DNA of 64,000 nt from Gemmatimonadota bacterium (GTDB lineage Bacteria > Gemmatimonadota > Gemmatimonadetes > Longimicrobiales > Gaopeijiaceae). Position 1 is the first letter of the stretch, and each line of letters opens with the position of its first letter. Positions 7,801 through 16,136 of this stretch are shown here, one piece after another. The stretch spans positions 124,001 to 188,000 of the forward strand of contig JAWKQN010000005.1 of the NCBI GenBank assembly GCA_041390125.1, given 5' to 3'. The position numbers and the translations under genes are program-made. The notes beneath the pieces are model-generated. The model ran no database searches and was not told the DNA's origin. It worked only from the letters and a program-made list of their open reading frames with translations.

Positions 7801-10644
7801 GTGCGTCTCACCCTGGCCGGCACCCGACCGCAGCCCTTGATCCTGGCAAGGCCGCGGATCGTGGGCTCGCGCTGGGTCAAGCGCGGCCTCGAGGGCGTGC
7901 TGGACGGGTTGGCGGGAGACGCGCTCACGGCGGGCGGGGCCGTGGAGGTGGCCGCGGCCAGCCGCGTCTCCGACGGCGACGCCTATCAGCCTCCGCCCGG
8001 GGTCCTGGAACAACTCGACGATCCCACGACGGGGCTGAGCGGACAGGGCGTGGAGTTCGCCGAGCGCTCGCTCAGCCTCCGCTACGAGGGCATCGCCAGC
8101 GGCAGCCGCGCCGAGGTGGTCCAGCGCTTCCCGCAGCGTCCCCGCAACTTCTTCGTCTACCGGCAGGCGCGCTTGTGGGCGTTGGCGCGCCGCGGCGATT
8201 GGGGTTCCGAACGTCCGACCTCGCTCTTCGTGAAGATCGGTTCGGACGCGGACAACTTCTATCTCTACCGGACACGACTTCCGGGGCCGGCGACCGGCGC
8301 GGTGCAGCCCTCCGACTGGCTCCCCGAGCTGGTGATCGACTTCGAGCAGTGGATCGCGCTGCGCCAACAGGCCGAGGCATTCCTGATCGCGAACCCCGGC
8401 GCGGTGACGGGTGAGCCCCTCGAGTTCTGGAGCGCCGATTCCACCTACGCGGTCGTCCTGCAGGACCGGGCCCGCGCGCCCGTCCTGGCCGCCGTGCGCG
8501 AATTGTCCCTCGGCGTGTGGAACCAAGGAGGCGCGGCCACGAGTGGAGAGGTCTGGTTCAACGAGCTGAGGCTCTCCAGGGCGGTGCGCACACCCGGTCT
8601 GGCTTCGCACGTGGATGTCGCTCTGGACGGGGGCGGGGTCTTCGAGACCCACCTCACGATCTCGAACCGCAACCCCTACTTCCGTCAGCTGCGCGACGAG
8701 CCCGAGTACTTCAATCGGACCACGCTGGCGCTCCGCACGACACTCCGCCTGGACCGCTTCGTGCCGGAGCGCTGGGGTGTGGACGTACCGCTCTCGGTGA
8801 CCCACACCCGCTCGGGGGATGATCCCCGCTTCCTGGGTGGAACCGACCTGCGCACCGATCAGCTGAGCGGGCTGCGCCGCCCGGCGGACGGGAGCACCCG
8901 CGTCGGGGTCTCCTTCCGCAAGACGACACCCCTGGAGGGCGATCCATGGTACGGGCCCGTGGTCGAGGGCCTGGAGGCCAGCGTGGGGTTGACGACGTCG
9001 GACCTGACGACCGTCACCACCGCCACCAGCGGCCACGCGTTCGACGCGCGGATCGCCTTCCGCGCGCAACCCGACGCACGCCAGGTCCCCGTGCTCCCGT
9101 CCTTCCTGGAGGGTGTGGCGCATACACTGCTTCCGGACGCCTGGGCGGAGGCCCTCGCGGAGGCGGACGTCCGGTGGTCGCCGGAGCGCCTCCTGATCAG
9201 CACGGCCTACGAGGGCGACGAGAACCGCATCCGCCGCTTCGACCAGGTCCTCGAGCTCTCGCAGGACTCGCTGCAGTCCTCCACCCTCGCCCCGCGCTCC
9301 CGGCTGGAGACCCGCGCCGACGTGGGCTTCCGGCCGTTCCCCTCGCTCCGGGTGGGCGCGGACTGGACAACGGGACGCGACCTCCTCGATCCGGCGGATG
9401 TCGTCGGCGAGGCCGCCGTCCAGGCCCTGCTGGCGGAAGAGCGGTCCCGCATGCTGGGCGTCGACCTGGGTTGGGAGACGAATCGACAGCTGAGCACGCG
9501 CTTCTCGTTCGACCCGCAGGTCGCGGGGTGGTTGCGGACCGCCGTCGACTACAGCACCACGTACGGGTCCTACCAGGACGCGAATCTCGTGCGCCGCGCG
9601 TCCGGTTCAGGGCAGGCGCTCGGCCTGCAGCGCAACGTCGACGGGCGCCGCTTCGTGCAGGCGCGCGCCGAGTTGGATCCGGGCCGGTTGGTGGCCGAGC
9701 TGGGAGAGGGGCGCGACGGCTCGGGAATCTGGATCCGCCGCGCGTTGCAGGCACTGAGCCCGTTCGCGGTGTCCTGGCAGGATGGGATCAACGTGCGCCT
9801 GAACCGACAGGAGGTCGATCCGGGGCTCGCCTACCAGCTCGGGTGGATCGGGCTGGACGGCTATCGCTTCCTCGCGGGGGACACGGCTGCGTTCCTCGCG
9901 GACCGCTCCGTGTGGACGGTCGGAGGCGGGATGCAGCTGCCGGCCTCCCTCTCGCTGGCCGTGGATTTCCAGCGCGCGCTGGTCTCCACGTTCGACACGC
10001 GCTCCGATCGCGCGCGGGAGGACCTGACCTGGCCCAACGTGCGTCTCTCCTTCAGCGACCTGCCCGTGCCGGAGCAGGCCCGCCCGCTCCTGCGTCGGGT
10101 CACGGTGTCCGGCGGCTGGGTGCGGCGCGTGAGCGATCGTCGGTTCGGCGGTGCATCGGAGCAGCGACGGCGCGTCGAGGAGATCCGTGTGCCCCTGGAC
10201 GCATCCGTCGCCTGGGCCGGCATCCTCAACACCACCTACCGCGGCGCCTTCGACGACGGCAACGGCACCGACCCGACCGGGCGCACCGACCGGGGCGGAC
10301 AGTTGCACAGCCTCGCCCTCACGTCCTCGTTCCTGCCGCCGTGGGGGTTGGCCGACCGGCTGATCCGGCCGGTCTCCGTGTCCTTGCGCGCCACCTACAC
10401 GCGGCAGGAGGAGTGCCGCATCGTGGTCGGGGGGGACGATTGCGTCCCGTTCGTGGATCAGCTCAACCGCTCGCTGTCGCTCACGCTCGACTCGTCGGTG
10501 CAGGACATGGACCTCGGGCTCGAGTTCGCCTACGTCGATCGCCGCTCCTTCGTCGGTCAGCGCTCGGGCTCCACCCAGTTCCAGCTCATCCTCTTCGGCC
10601 AGTTCCAGGCCCAGGCCCGCCTCTTCGCGGACGAGGGCCGGTAG
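4897..10644 (+). CDS. sprA: Giant SprA/Sov-like outer membrane protein
   Basis: At 1915 residues this is the largest gene here. A signal peptide (LRTALGALVLGLAATPALLAQ) follows GTG 4897; the next upstream option is TTG 4885. Motifs match the SprA/Sov family: FIDRIEVGDVSFDLPESRF near residue 125, VFLDDFDTSNELPLPRF near 673, and EVWFNELRLSR near 1219. In Bacteroidota SprA is the very large 36-strand barrel that forms the type IX secretion translocon. Here it is somewhat shorter than the roughly 2400-residue Bacteroidota protein. No other T9SS gene (gldK-N, porV, porT) is seen in the window. Secretion function is therefore inferred from the family; an alternative is a SprA-derived barrel with a separate role. 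It is divergent from lptF across 116 bp. Confidence 0.8.
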   Translation: MSRLRTALGALVLGLAATPALLAQAPPPDSTAQQDVGLQVRFRGRGELGGDWTRFRPCEAALQVSCQAGLLPRITPDLQFGLEASGSIFDRFFVDVDYEQAREFSAANTLNLSYRGRPGEFIDRIEVGDVSFDLPESRFLTQSIPAANLGIRATAHAGPVSFQTVFAQQQGDVESTTFRPAGLGGTEAFVRRDTLVLDDADYVSGQFYFLLDPGALEGYPHVDVLALTPADAPAAQAPGSAPIQLYRFEAEPVVRQQVEGYIQADAVAERAGDVVVESGWFRSLSPEIDYFVHPSGLWVGLRRPLLPGEMLAVTYIAATGDTIGDYNPERIYTLGGRPRLRLLKASSPNHQPGRPTWEREMRQIYRISAASDVDPGTIALALSVGELTGGRTFTRGSAGEFSYLRLFGIDSQSPVDQVDRSVIYTPAEESVGDVPAVPGTYLVFPTLRPFAQPPPLPSFGLDASEAAALLGELANPAIYDEPDPLERRSAGLFRLNLEFTVRSEGTLGTFSLGAFGIRDGSERLMLGDYRLRPGEDYLIDYDIGTVTLIDPQALFTRFPRESLSATWEQKSLFEIAPTTILGLGVDYRVGERGRISLLGMYQFERELVRRPQLGVESSAVWLGGVSADFTLAAPWLDRALARLPATPSRPSSLRVSGEVALSLPDPNTQRDVFLDDFDTSNELPLPRFASLWRLGSAPAVRDGAEAELPVMLGAEETAPLVWQHTWRTPQPGGDTASVFEGFLPQEIDQQLTVLGSPTRESTLRIAFGAGDTRPYGEPRWRSLTTSLSPTGVDLSRSEYLEFYVADGDSLTLIVDLGVVSEDAMFVDSLGLTSGVKPNGTLWGLGRLDQEADPARGEIWSDALDRFGVWGEGCRDQRGAVYRVGDPDAVCTAGNGRVDTEDLDGDGNLDTLERFVRYVVPLDDTSPWLVRSRSETGTAFRLYRIPLRTEAAINPAGLFTEADWRGVKQVRLTLAGTRPQPLILARPRIVGSRWVKRGLEGVLDGLAGDALTAGGAVEVAAASRVSDGDAYQPPPGVLEQLDDPTTGLSGQGVEFAERSLSLRYEGIASGSRAEVVQRFPQRPRNFFVYRQARLWALARRGDWGSERPTSLFVKIGSDADNFYLYRTRLPGPATGAVQPSDWLPELVIDFEQWIALRQQAEAFLIANPGAVTGEPLEFWSADSTYAVVLQDRARAPVLAAVRELSLGVWNQGGAATSGEVWFNELRLSRAVRTPGLASHVDVALDGGGVFETHLTISNRNPYFRQLRDEPEYFNRTTLALRTTLRLDRFVPERWGVDVPLSVTHTRSGDDPRFLGGTDLRTDQLSGLRRPADGSTRVGVSFRKTTPLEGDPWYGPVVEGLEASVGLTTSDLTTVTTATSGHAFDARIAFRAQPDARQVPVLPSFLEGVAHTLLPDAWAEALAEADVRWSPERLLISTAYEGDENRIRRFDQVLELSQDSLQSSTLAPRSRLETRADVGFRPFPSLRVGADWTTGRDLLDPADVVGEAAVQALLAEERSRMLGVDLGWETNRQLSTRFSFDPQVAGWLRTAVDYSTTYGSYQDANLVRRASGSGQALGLQRNVDGRRFVQARAELDPGRLVAELGEGRDGSGIWIRRALQALSPFAVSWQDGINVRLNRQEVDPGLAYQLGWIGLDGYRFLAGDTAAFLADRSVWTVGGGMQLPASLSLAVDFQRALVSTFDTRSDRAREDLTWPNVRLSFSDLPVPEQARPLLRRVTVSGGWVRRVSDRRFGGASEQRRRVEEIRVPLDASVAWAGILNTTYRGAFDDGNGTDPTGRTDRGGQLHSLALTSSFLPPWGLADRLIRPVSVSLRATYTRQEECRIVVGGDDCVPFVDQLNRSLSLTLDSSVQDMDLGLEFAYVDRRSFVGQRSGSTQFQLILFGQFQAQARLFADEGR

Positions 10645-10651
10645 CCTCTCG

Positions 10652-10848
10652 GCCGGTCTCCGTCGGCGACCGCTCTCCCCGCCTCCGCCGACTGGCCTCC
10701 CACCCGGCCTCTGCCGACCGCCTGTCGCCCCGCCTCCGCCGACTGGCCTCCCACCCGGCCTCTGCCGACCCCCTGTCTCCCCGCCTCCGCCGACCGGCTT
10801 CCCACCCGGCCTCTGCCGACCCCCTGTCGCCCCGCCTCCGCCGACCGG
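10652..10848. repeat. 51-bp tandem repeat (minisatellite) downstream of the SprA-like gene
   Basis: Units start at 10681, 10732, 10783 and 10834, a constant 51-bp period. There are three full units, a short partial fourth, and a degenerate partial unit before 10681. Each unit has two similar halves built on CCGCCTCCGCCGAC and CCGGCCTCTGCCGACC. Units differ at only a few positions. The period is a multiple of three, but no plausible protein uses the region. It fills most of the 267-bp gap between the SprA-like gene and the ComEA-like gene. Confidence 0.85.
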
Positions 10849-10911
10849 GGTGGTCGTGGGTGCGGCCCACCGACCCATGGGCGCGCCCCAGGCGTCGGGC
10901 GAACCTGCTCC

Positions 10912-11547
10912 ATGGGCGAGCACGAGATCGAGTCGGTACGGCGGATGGTGGTCTTCCTGCTGGCGCTGGGCGCGTTGCGCCTCGCGTGGGCCTTCACTCC
11001 GTCGGCCCCTCCGCTCCTGGCCGGAGCGCCCGTCGTGGGCGATTCGCTGCTGGACGCCACCACCGCCGCCCTCGACGAGCGGACGCGCCGCACGCGGCCT
11101 CTGGAGGCGGGGGAGCGGATCGACCTGAACGGGGCAGGGGAGGAGGAGCTCGATCGTCTCCCCCGGGTCGGCCCCGCCCTCGCACGCGCGATCGTCGCCG
11201 AGCGCGAGCGCGGAGGCCCCTTCACCGGCATGGAAGACCTGACCCGGGTGCGGGGCATCGGAGCCGCCACGGCCGAGCGGCTGGCTCCGCTGCTGGAGAT
11301 CCAGGGCGGGCCGGCGCCCACCGCGGGCTCGCGACCTCCGGTACCGCCGGACCCGGTCCTCTCCCTGGGTGGGGCCACCCCGGAGGACCTGCAGCGGCTG
11401 CCGGGGGTCGGCCCCGCGCTGGCCGCCCGCATCGTCGAGGTCCGGGCACGCCGGGGCGGGTTCGAGCGGGTGGAGGATCTCCTCGAGGTGCCCGGGATCG
11501 GGCCGGTCACCCTCGAGCGGCTCCGGGGCCGGGTACGGGTGCCGTGA
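10912..11547 (+). CDS. ComEA-like protein with two helix-hairpin-helix units
   Basis: This 211-residue protein has an N-terminal membrane anchor (VVFLLALGALRLAWAF, residues about 12-28) followed by two ComEA-type helix-hairpin-helix segments. The first is DLNGAGEEELDRLPRVGPAL with MEDLTRVRGIGAATAERL. The second is GGATPEDLQRLPGVGPALAA with VEDLLEVPGIGPVTLERL. ComEA is a periplasmic double-stranded DNA receptor in natural transformation, pulled by type IV pili. Most ComEA proteins carry one such unit pair near the C-terminus; here there are two. It lies 164 bp upstream of pilB, so a part in pilus-driven DNA uptake is a reasonable inference. A small HhH protein of another function cannot be excluded. 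Confidence 0.75.
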   Translation: MGEHEIESVRRMVVFLLALGALRLAWAFTPSAPPLLAGAPVVGDSLLDATTAALDERTRRTRPLEAGERIDLNGAGEEELDRLPRVGPALARAIVAERERGGPFTGMEDLTRVRGIGAATAERLAPLLEIQGGPAPTAGSRPPVPPDPVLSLGGATPEDLQRLPGVGPALAARIVEVRARRGGFERVEDLLEVPGIGPVTLERLRGRVRVP

Positions 11548-11650
11548 CCGACCCTTTCTGCCCGTCCACCGGCACCTTTGTTGCCGCACCCCGGGCCGCC
11601 GCCGCGCCTCCGGGAAGCCCTCGGGGGGACCGAGGCCGTGGACCCGCAGA

Positions 11651-11666
11651 TGGCATCCTTTGTGCT
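11651..11666 (+). promoter_or_regulatory. Candidate sigma54 promoter of pilB
   Basis: TGGCAT-CCTTT-GTGCT matches the sigma54 -24/-12 consensus (TGGCAC, TTGC) with correct 10-nt spacing between GG and GC. The predicted start near 11677 leaves a leader of about 35 nt before ATG 11712. Two sigma54 activators are encoded in the window. A single short motif in GC-rich DNA can occur by chance. Confidence 0.4.
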
Positions 11667-11711
11667 GTGGGAGGGGCGCTACACCCACCCACCACGGTGC
11701 GTAGGGAGCGG

Positions 11712-13433
11712 ATGGCGACCAAAGTCGCGGCCGACCGACTGGGCGATCTCCTGGTCCAGGAAGGCCTCATCACCAACGAGCAGCTGAGCGAGGCCGTACG
11801 GGAGGCCCGGGCGGGGAAGACCCGCGTCGGCTTCCAGTTGGTCAAGCTCGGCTTTGTGGAGGAGCTCGCCCTCACCCGCGTCCTGGCCAAGCAGCACCGC
11901 GTTCCCGCCGTCGACCTCAGCAAGATCGAGCTCGACGAGAAGGTCCTCCGGGTCATCCCCTCCGACATCGCCGTCAAGCACCTCGTGCTGCCGCTCCGCC
12001 GCGTGGGGCGCCGGCTCACGGTCGCGATGGTCGATCCCTCGGACCTGGGCGCCATCGACGACCTGAAGTTCATCACCCGCTCCGAGATCGAGCCGGTGAT
12101 CGTCGGGGAGTTCACCCTGCGGGGGATCCTCGAGCGCTACTACGAAGCCGCCGACGACCAGATGGTCACCCTCCTCTCGGACTTCATCGACGAAGACGAG
12201 CTGGAGTTCGTGGAGGACGGGGAGGACGACGAGGTCTCCGTCGCGGCCCTCCAGGCCCAGGTCGAGCAGGCCCCCGTCGTGAAGTTCATCAACGGCCTCC
12301 TGACGGACGCCGTGATGAAGGGGGTATCCGACATCCACATCGAGCCGTACGAGAAGGAGATCCGGGTCCGCTACCGGATCGACGGCTCGCTCCAGGAGGT
12401 CATGAAGCCGCCGATGAAGATGAAGGCGGCGCTGACCTCCCGCATCAAGATCCTCTCCGACCTCAACATCGCGGAGCGCCGCGTGCCGCAGGACGGCCGC
12501 ATCAAGCTCCGCATGAAGAACAAGGTCGTCGACTTCCGCGTGTCCACGTTGCCGGTGATCTTCGGCGAGAAGATCGTGCTGCGTATCCTGGACAAGGGGA
12601 ACCTGACCTTCGACCTGTCGAAGTTCGGGTTCGAGCCCAAGGCGGAACGGGACTTCATGACCGCCATCGCCAACCCGTACGGGATGGTGCTGGTGACCGG
12701 GCCTACGGGCTCCGGGAAGACCACCACGCTCTACTCGGCGCTCTCCAAGGTGAGCACCGAGGAAGTCAACATCATGACGGCCGAGGACCCGGTCGAGTAC
12801 AACCTCCACGGGATCAACCAGGTCCAGGTCCGCTCGGAGATTGGGCTCGATTTCGCGGCGGCCCTGAAGGCCTTCCTCCGTCAGGACCCCAACATCATCA
12901 TGGTCGGTGAGATCCGCGACCTGGAGACCGGCGGGATCGCCATCAAGGCGGCGCTCACAGGCCATCTGGTGCTGTCCACCCTCCACACCAACGACGCGCC
13001 GTCCACGGTCACCCGCCTCATCGACATGGGGCTCGAGCCCTTCAACGTGGCGGCGGCGCTCAACCTGGTGACGGCCCAGCGGCTGGTCCGCCGGATCTGC
13101 AGCAAGTGCAAGGTGGAGGCGACCTATACCGAGGACGAGCTGCGGGCCGCGCAGCTGCCCGACGACTTCATCCAACGCGTCACCCTGTACAAGGGCGAAG
13201 GCTGCGACGAATGTGGGGGGAGCGGGTACCGGGGTCGGCAGGGCCTCTACGAGGTCATGGCCGTCACGTCGGCCGTTCGCAAGTTGATCATGCAGGCCGT
13301 GGGGACCGACGAGCTGCGCGAGGCTGCGGTGTCGGAGGGCATGCTCACGCTCCGCATGGATGGCCTGAAGAAGCTCGAGCGCGGCGTCACCACGCTCGAC
13401 GAGATCGTCAAAGAGACCGCAGCGGCGAACTGA
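11712..13433 (+). CDS. pilB: Type IV pilus extension ATPase PilB
   Basis: This 573-residue protein has the usual PilB length and layout: an N-terminal MshE_N/N1 domain (RLGDLLVQEGLITNEQLSEA), an N2 domain, then the hexameric GspE/PilB motor. Walker A is GPTGSGKT at 330-337. The Asp/Walker B region reads RQDPNIIMVGEIRD and the His box LVLSTLHTND. Four cysteines (463, 466, 498, 501) form the zinc-binding pair of CxxC motifs typical of extension ATPases and absent from PilT. It powers pilin polymerisation on the cytoplasmic face of PilC. ATG 11712 has GGGAG upstream and opens the pilB-pilT-pilC run, with 35-bp and 30-bp gaps. Confidence 0.96.
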   Translation: MATKVAADRLGDLLVQEGLITNEQLSEAVREARAGKTRVGFQLVKLGFVEELALTRVLAKQHRVPAVDLSKIELDEKVLRVIPSDIAVKHLVLPLRRVGRRLTVAMVDPSDLGAIDDLKFITRSEIEPVIVGEFTLRGILERYYEAADDQMVTLLSDFIDEDELEFVEDGEDDEVSVAALQAQVEQAPVVKFINGLLTDAVMKGVSDIHIEPYEKEIRVRYRIDGSLQEVMKPPMKMKAALTSRIKILSDLNIAERRVPQDGRIKLRMKNKVVDFRVSTLPVIFGEKIVLRILDKGNLTFDLSKFGFEPKAERDFMTAIANPYGMVLVTGPTGSGKTTTLYSALSKVSTEEVNIMTAEDPVEYNLHGINQVQVRSEIGLDFAAALKAFLRQDPNIIMVGEIRDLETGGIAIKAALTGHLVLSTLHTNDAPSTVTRLIDMGLEPFNVAAALNLVTAQRLVRRICSKCKVEATYTEDELRAAQLPDDFIQRVTLYKGEGCDECGGSGYRGRQGLYEVMAVTSAVRKLIMQAVGTDELREAAVSEGMLTLRMDGLKKLERGVTTLDEIVKETAAAN

Positions 13434-13468
13434 CGTCGCATCATCCGTCCACCGACGCCACCGAGATC

Positions 13469-14599
13469 ATGGAATCGACCGCGCCGATGCCCCAGGGTGC
13501 TCCCCCGCCGAGGAACGACCTCAGCCTGCGGATCCTCCTGGAGGAGTTGATCCGTCGCAAGGGCTCCGACCTGCACATCACCGTCGGAGAGCGGCCGATG
13601 ATCCGGGTGGACGGCGCGCTCGTCCGCTCCTCCGTCGACCACGTCCTGACGCCCAAGGACACCCTGCAGCTCGCCTACTCGATCCTCACGGAAGCCCAGA
13701 AGAAGCGCTTCGAGACCGAAGACGAGTTGGACTTCTCCTTCGGCGTCCAGAACCTGTCGCGCTTCCGCGGCAACTGCTACAAGCAGCGCGGGTGTGTGGC
13801 GCTCGCGATCCGGCAGATCCCGTACGAGATCCATTCGCTGGAGAAGCTGGGTCTGCCCGGCGTGGCCAACAAGTTCGCGGAGAAGCCGCGTGGCCTGGTG
13901 CTGGTGACGGGGCCCACGGGCTCCGGCAAGTCCACGACCCTCGCCGCGATGCTCGACAAGATCAACCGCGAGCGGAAGGGCCACATCATCACCATCGAGG
14001 ATCCGATCGAGTTCATCCACCGCCACCAGAACTGCGTGGTGAACCAGCGTGAGGTCGGCACCGACACCCAGAGCTTCGCGGCGGGCCTCAAGTACGCGCT
14101 GCGCCAGGATCCCGACGTCATCCTGATCGGCGAGATGCGGGACCTGGAGACCATCTCGGCGGCGTTGACGATCGCCGAGACGGGTCACCTGGTCCTGGCC
14201 ACGCTGCACACCAACTCCGCGGCCGAGTCCATCAACCGCATCATCGACGCCTTCCCGGGTCATCAGCAGCCACAGATCCGGGCCCAGCTGGCCTTCGTTC
14301 TGGAAGGCGTGGTCACCCAGACCCTGCTGCCGCGGGCGCGGGGCACGGGACGGGTCATCGCCACCGAGGTCATGGTATGCACGCCCGCCGTGCGTGCGTG
14401 TATCCGCGACGAGAAGGTGCACCAGATCTATTCGCTGCTGCAGGCCGGGAAGAAGCACGGCATGCAGACCATGAACGACGCGCTCGCCTATCTCTACATG
14501 AAGGGCGATGCGTCGCTGGACGAGATCCTCAAGCGGTCTCCCGACCCGAACGAGCTCCTGCGGGCGGTGGGTGAGCCCGTCCCCTCGGGCCTGGACTGA
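13469..14599 (+). CDS. pilT: Type IV pilus retraction ATPase PilT
   Basis: This 376-residue protein is of normal PilT length. It contains the PilT-type N-terminal domain (GSDLHITVGERPMIRVDG), Walker A GPTGSGKS at 148-155, the Walker B region RQDPDVILIGEMRD and the retraction-ATPase signature AIRQIP. The His box is LVLATLHTNSAAESINRIID. There are no CxxC zinc motifs, which separates it from PilB. PilT depolymerises the pilus, producing twitching and DNA pulling. It sits between pilB and pilC, the common arrangement. ATG 13469 has no strong ribosome site; an ATG at 13487 would shorten the protein by six residues. Confidence 0.96.
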   Translation: MESTAPMPQGAPPPRNDLSLRILLEELIRRKGSDLHITVGERPMIRVDGALVRSSVDHVLTPKDTLQLAYSILTEAQKKRFETEDELDFSFGVQNLSRFRGNCYKQRGCVALAIRQIPYEIHSLEKLGLPGVANKFAEKPRGLVLVTGPTGSGKSTTLAAMLDKINRERKGHIITIEDPIEFIHRHQNCVVNQREVGTDTQSFAAGLKYALRQDPDVILIGEMRDLETISAALTIAETGHLVLATLHTNSAAESINRIIDAFPGHQQPQIRAQLAFVLEGVVTQTLLPRARGTGRVIATEVMVCTPAVRACIRDEKVHQIYSLLQAGKKHGMQTMNDALAYLYMKGDASLDEILKRSPDPNELLRAVGEPVPSGLD

Positions 14600-14629
14600 C
14601 CAGGCCCCTGAACCGGAATCCGTAGAGCC

Positions 14630-15832
14630 ATGGCGAAGTTCGCGTACAGTGCCCGACCCGTGACCGGCGGGGACATCCAGACCGGCGAGATCGAGCTGCC
14701 GACGCGTGAGGAGGTGATGGCCTACCTCCACAAGCAGAAGATGATCCCGGTCTCCGTCCGCGAGGCGGAGAAGCAGTTCCAGCTCAAGTTCGGCACGGGC
14801 GTCAAGACGCGTGACATCGTGATCTTCACGCGTCAGTTCGCGACCATGATCAACTCCGGGCTTCCGCTGGTGCAGAGCCTGGACATCCTGGCCGAGCAGA
14901 CCGAGAACCAGACCCTGCGCAAGACCATCAAGGACGTCCTCTACGACGTGGAGTCCGGCCACACGTTGGCCGACGCCATGCGCAAGCATCCCCGGATCTT
15001 CAGCGACCTGTTCGTCAACATGGTCGCGGCCGGTGAGGCCGGTGGTATCCTGGATACCATCCTCCTGCGCCTGGCGACCTTCCTCGAGAAGAACGACGCC
15101 CTCATCCGCAAGATCAAGGGCGCCATGGTCTATCCCGGCGTCATCATGGGTGTGGCGGCCTCTGCCGTCGCGATCCTGCTGATCTTCGTCATCCCCACCT
15201 TCCAGAACATGTTCTCGGCGGCGGGGATCCCGCTGCCGCTGCCGACGCAGATCGTCATCAACATGTCCTCCTTCCTGAAGGGGTACTGGTGGGCCGTGGG
15301 CGCCGGCATGGCCGGGGCGGTCTTTGCGATCCGACAGATCTACCGCACCGACGACGGGCGCCTCGCGATCGACAAGCTGATCCTGCGCATCCCCATCCTG
15401 GGTGACGTGCAGCGCAAGGCGGCCGTGGCGCGCTTCACCCGCACGCTCGGCACGCTGGTCAGCTCCGGCGTGTCGATCCTGGAGGGGCTGGAGATCACGG
15501 CCAAGACGTCCGGCAACCGCGTCATCCACGACGCGGTCATGGGGTCGCGGGCCTCGATCGCCGGCGGTGAGACCATCGCGGGCCCGCTCAAGGAATCGGG
15601 TGTGTTCCCGCCGATGGTGGTGCAGATGATCAACGTGGGTGAGCAGACCGGCGGCCTGGACGAGATGCTCACCAAGATCGCCGACTTCTACGACGAGGAG
15701 GTGGACGCCGCGGTCGAAGTGCTGCTCTCCGCCATGGAGCCCATCATGATCGTGGTGCTGGGCGTGGTGGTGGGCGGCATGATCGTGGCCATGTACCTCC
15801 CCATCTTCGACATGATCAACGCGGTGGGCTGA
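14630..15832 (+). CDS. pilC: Type IV pilus inner membrane platform protein PilC
   Basis: This 400-residue protein has two tandem GspF/T2SSF helical domains. The first (residues about 65-190) contains FTRQFATMINSGLPLVQSLD and the second (about 265-390) contains FTRTLGTLVSSGVSILEGLE. Membrane helices include AASAVAILLIFVIPTF and the C-terminal IMIVVLGVVVGGMIVAMYLP. PilC is the platform that couples PilB/PilT to pilin insertion and removal. It is the last gene of the pilB-pilT-pilC run and is followed by a strong hairpin and the first composite repeat. Confidence 0.96.
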   Translation: MAKFAYSARPVTGGDIQTGEIELPTREEVMAYLHKQKMIPVSVREAEKQFQLKFGTGVKTRDIVIFTRQFATMINSGLPLVQSLDILAEQTENQTLRKTIKDVLYDVESGHTLADAMRKHPRIFSDLFVNMVAAGEAGGILDTILLRLATFLEKNDALIRKIKGAMVYPGVIMGVAASAVAILLIFVIPTFQNMFSAAGIPLPLPTQIVINMSSFLKGYWWAVGAGMAGAVFAIRQIYRTDDGRLAIDKLILRIPILGDVQRKAAVARFTRTLGTLVSSGVSILEGLEITAKTSGNRVIHDAVMGSRASIAGGETIAGPLKESGVFPPMVVQMINVGEQTGGLDEMLTKIADFYDEEVDAAVEVLLSAMEPIMIVVLGVVVGGMIVAMYLPIFDMINAVG

Positions 15833-15873
15833 CGTCCGCCGCGTCCGCAGGGACGCGCTTCGCTCCAAGCGCA

Positions 15874-15909
15874 GAGGGGGCTCGTCGCGTCGCACGCGGC
15901 GGCCCCCTC
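15874..15909 (+). terminator. Long hairpin after pilC
   Basis: GAGGGGGC pairs with GCCCCCTC, and the intervening bases pair further (CGTCGCGT with ACGCGGCG, one G-T pair), giving a nearly continuous stem. It lies 42 bp after the pilC stop. No T-run follows, so rho-independent termination is likely but not certain. Confidence 0.55.
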
Positions 15910-15962
15910 GAATCGTAGGAGCCGGTAGGCCGGGTGTGGGGACGGGCCCGGTCGTTTGTGCC

Positions 15963-16133
15963 GGTTCGTCGGGGTTCCCTGGAGCCCCTGCGCGGGGTCG
16001 CTCGCCGTTCCGGTGGCGTTCGTACGGTGGCTCGCTGCGCGGATGCGGGGCGTCGGGATGCTCGCGTTTGCCCGTTGCCGGGTGCCCCGCATCCGAGCCC
16101 CCGCGCCGGGGCTCCAGGGAACCCCGACGAACC
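15963..16133 (+). repeat. Foldback repeat, copy 1 (forward)
   Basis: A 171-bp element. The outer arms 15963-15988 and 16108-16133 are a perfect 26-bp inverted repeat (ending TCCCTGGAGCCCC), extended by GCGCGGGG pairing after one mismatch. An inner 11-bp stem GGATGCGGGGC (16041-16051) pairs with GCCCCGCATCC (16084-16094) around a 32-nt apical loop. A conserved 43-nt block between the left arm and the inner stem begins TCGCTCGCCGT and ends GGCTCGCTGCGC. The same layout recurs in three other copies. Confidence 0.85.
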
Positions 16134-16136
16134 AGA

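Noticed and set aside
10681..10848. CRISPR-like regular repeats
   Set aside because: The 51-bp units are contiguous with no unique spacers and no cas genes nearby; it is a tandem repeat.
8946..11711. Long open extension upstream of pilB in the same frame
   Set aside because: It runs antisense or out of frame through the SprA-like and ComEA-like genes and has no recognisable protein; pilB begins at ATG 11712 with a ribosome site.
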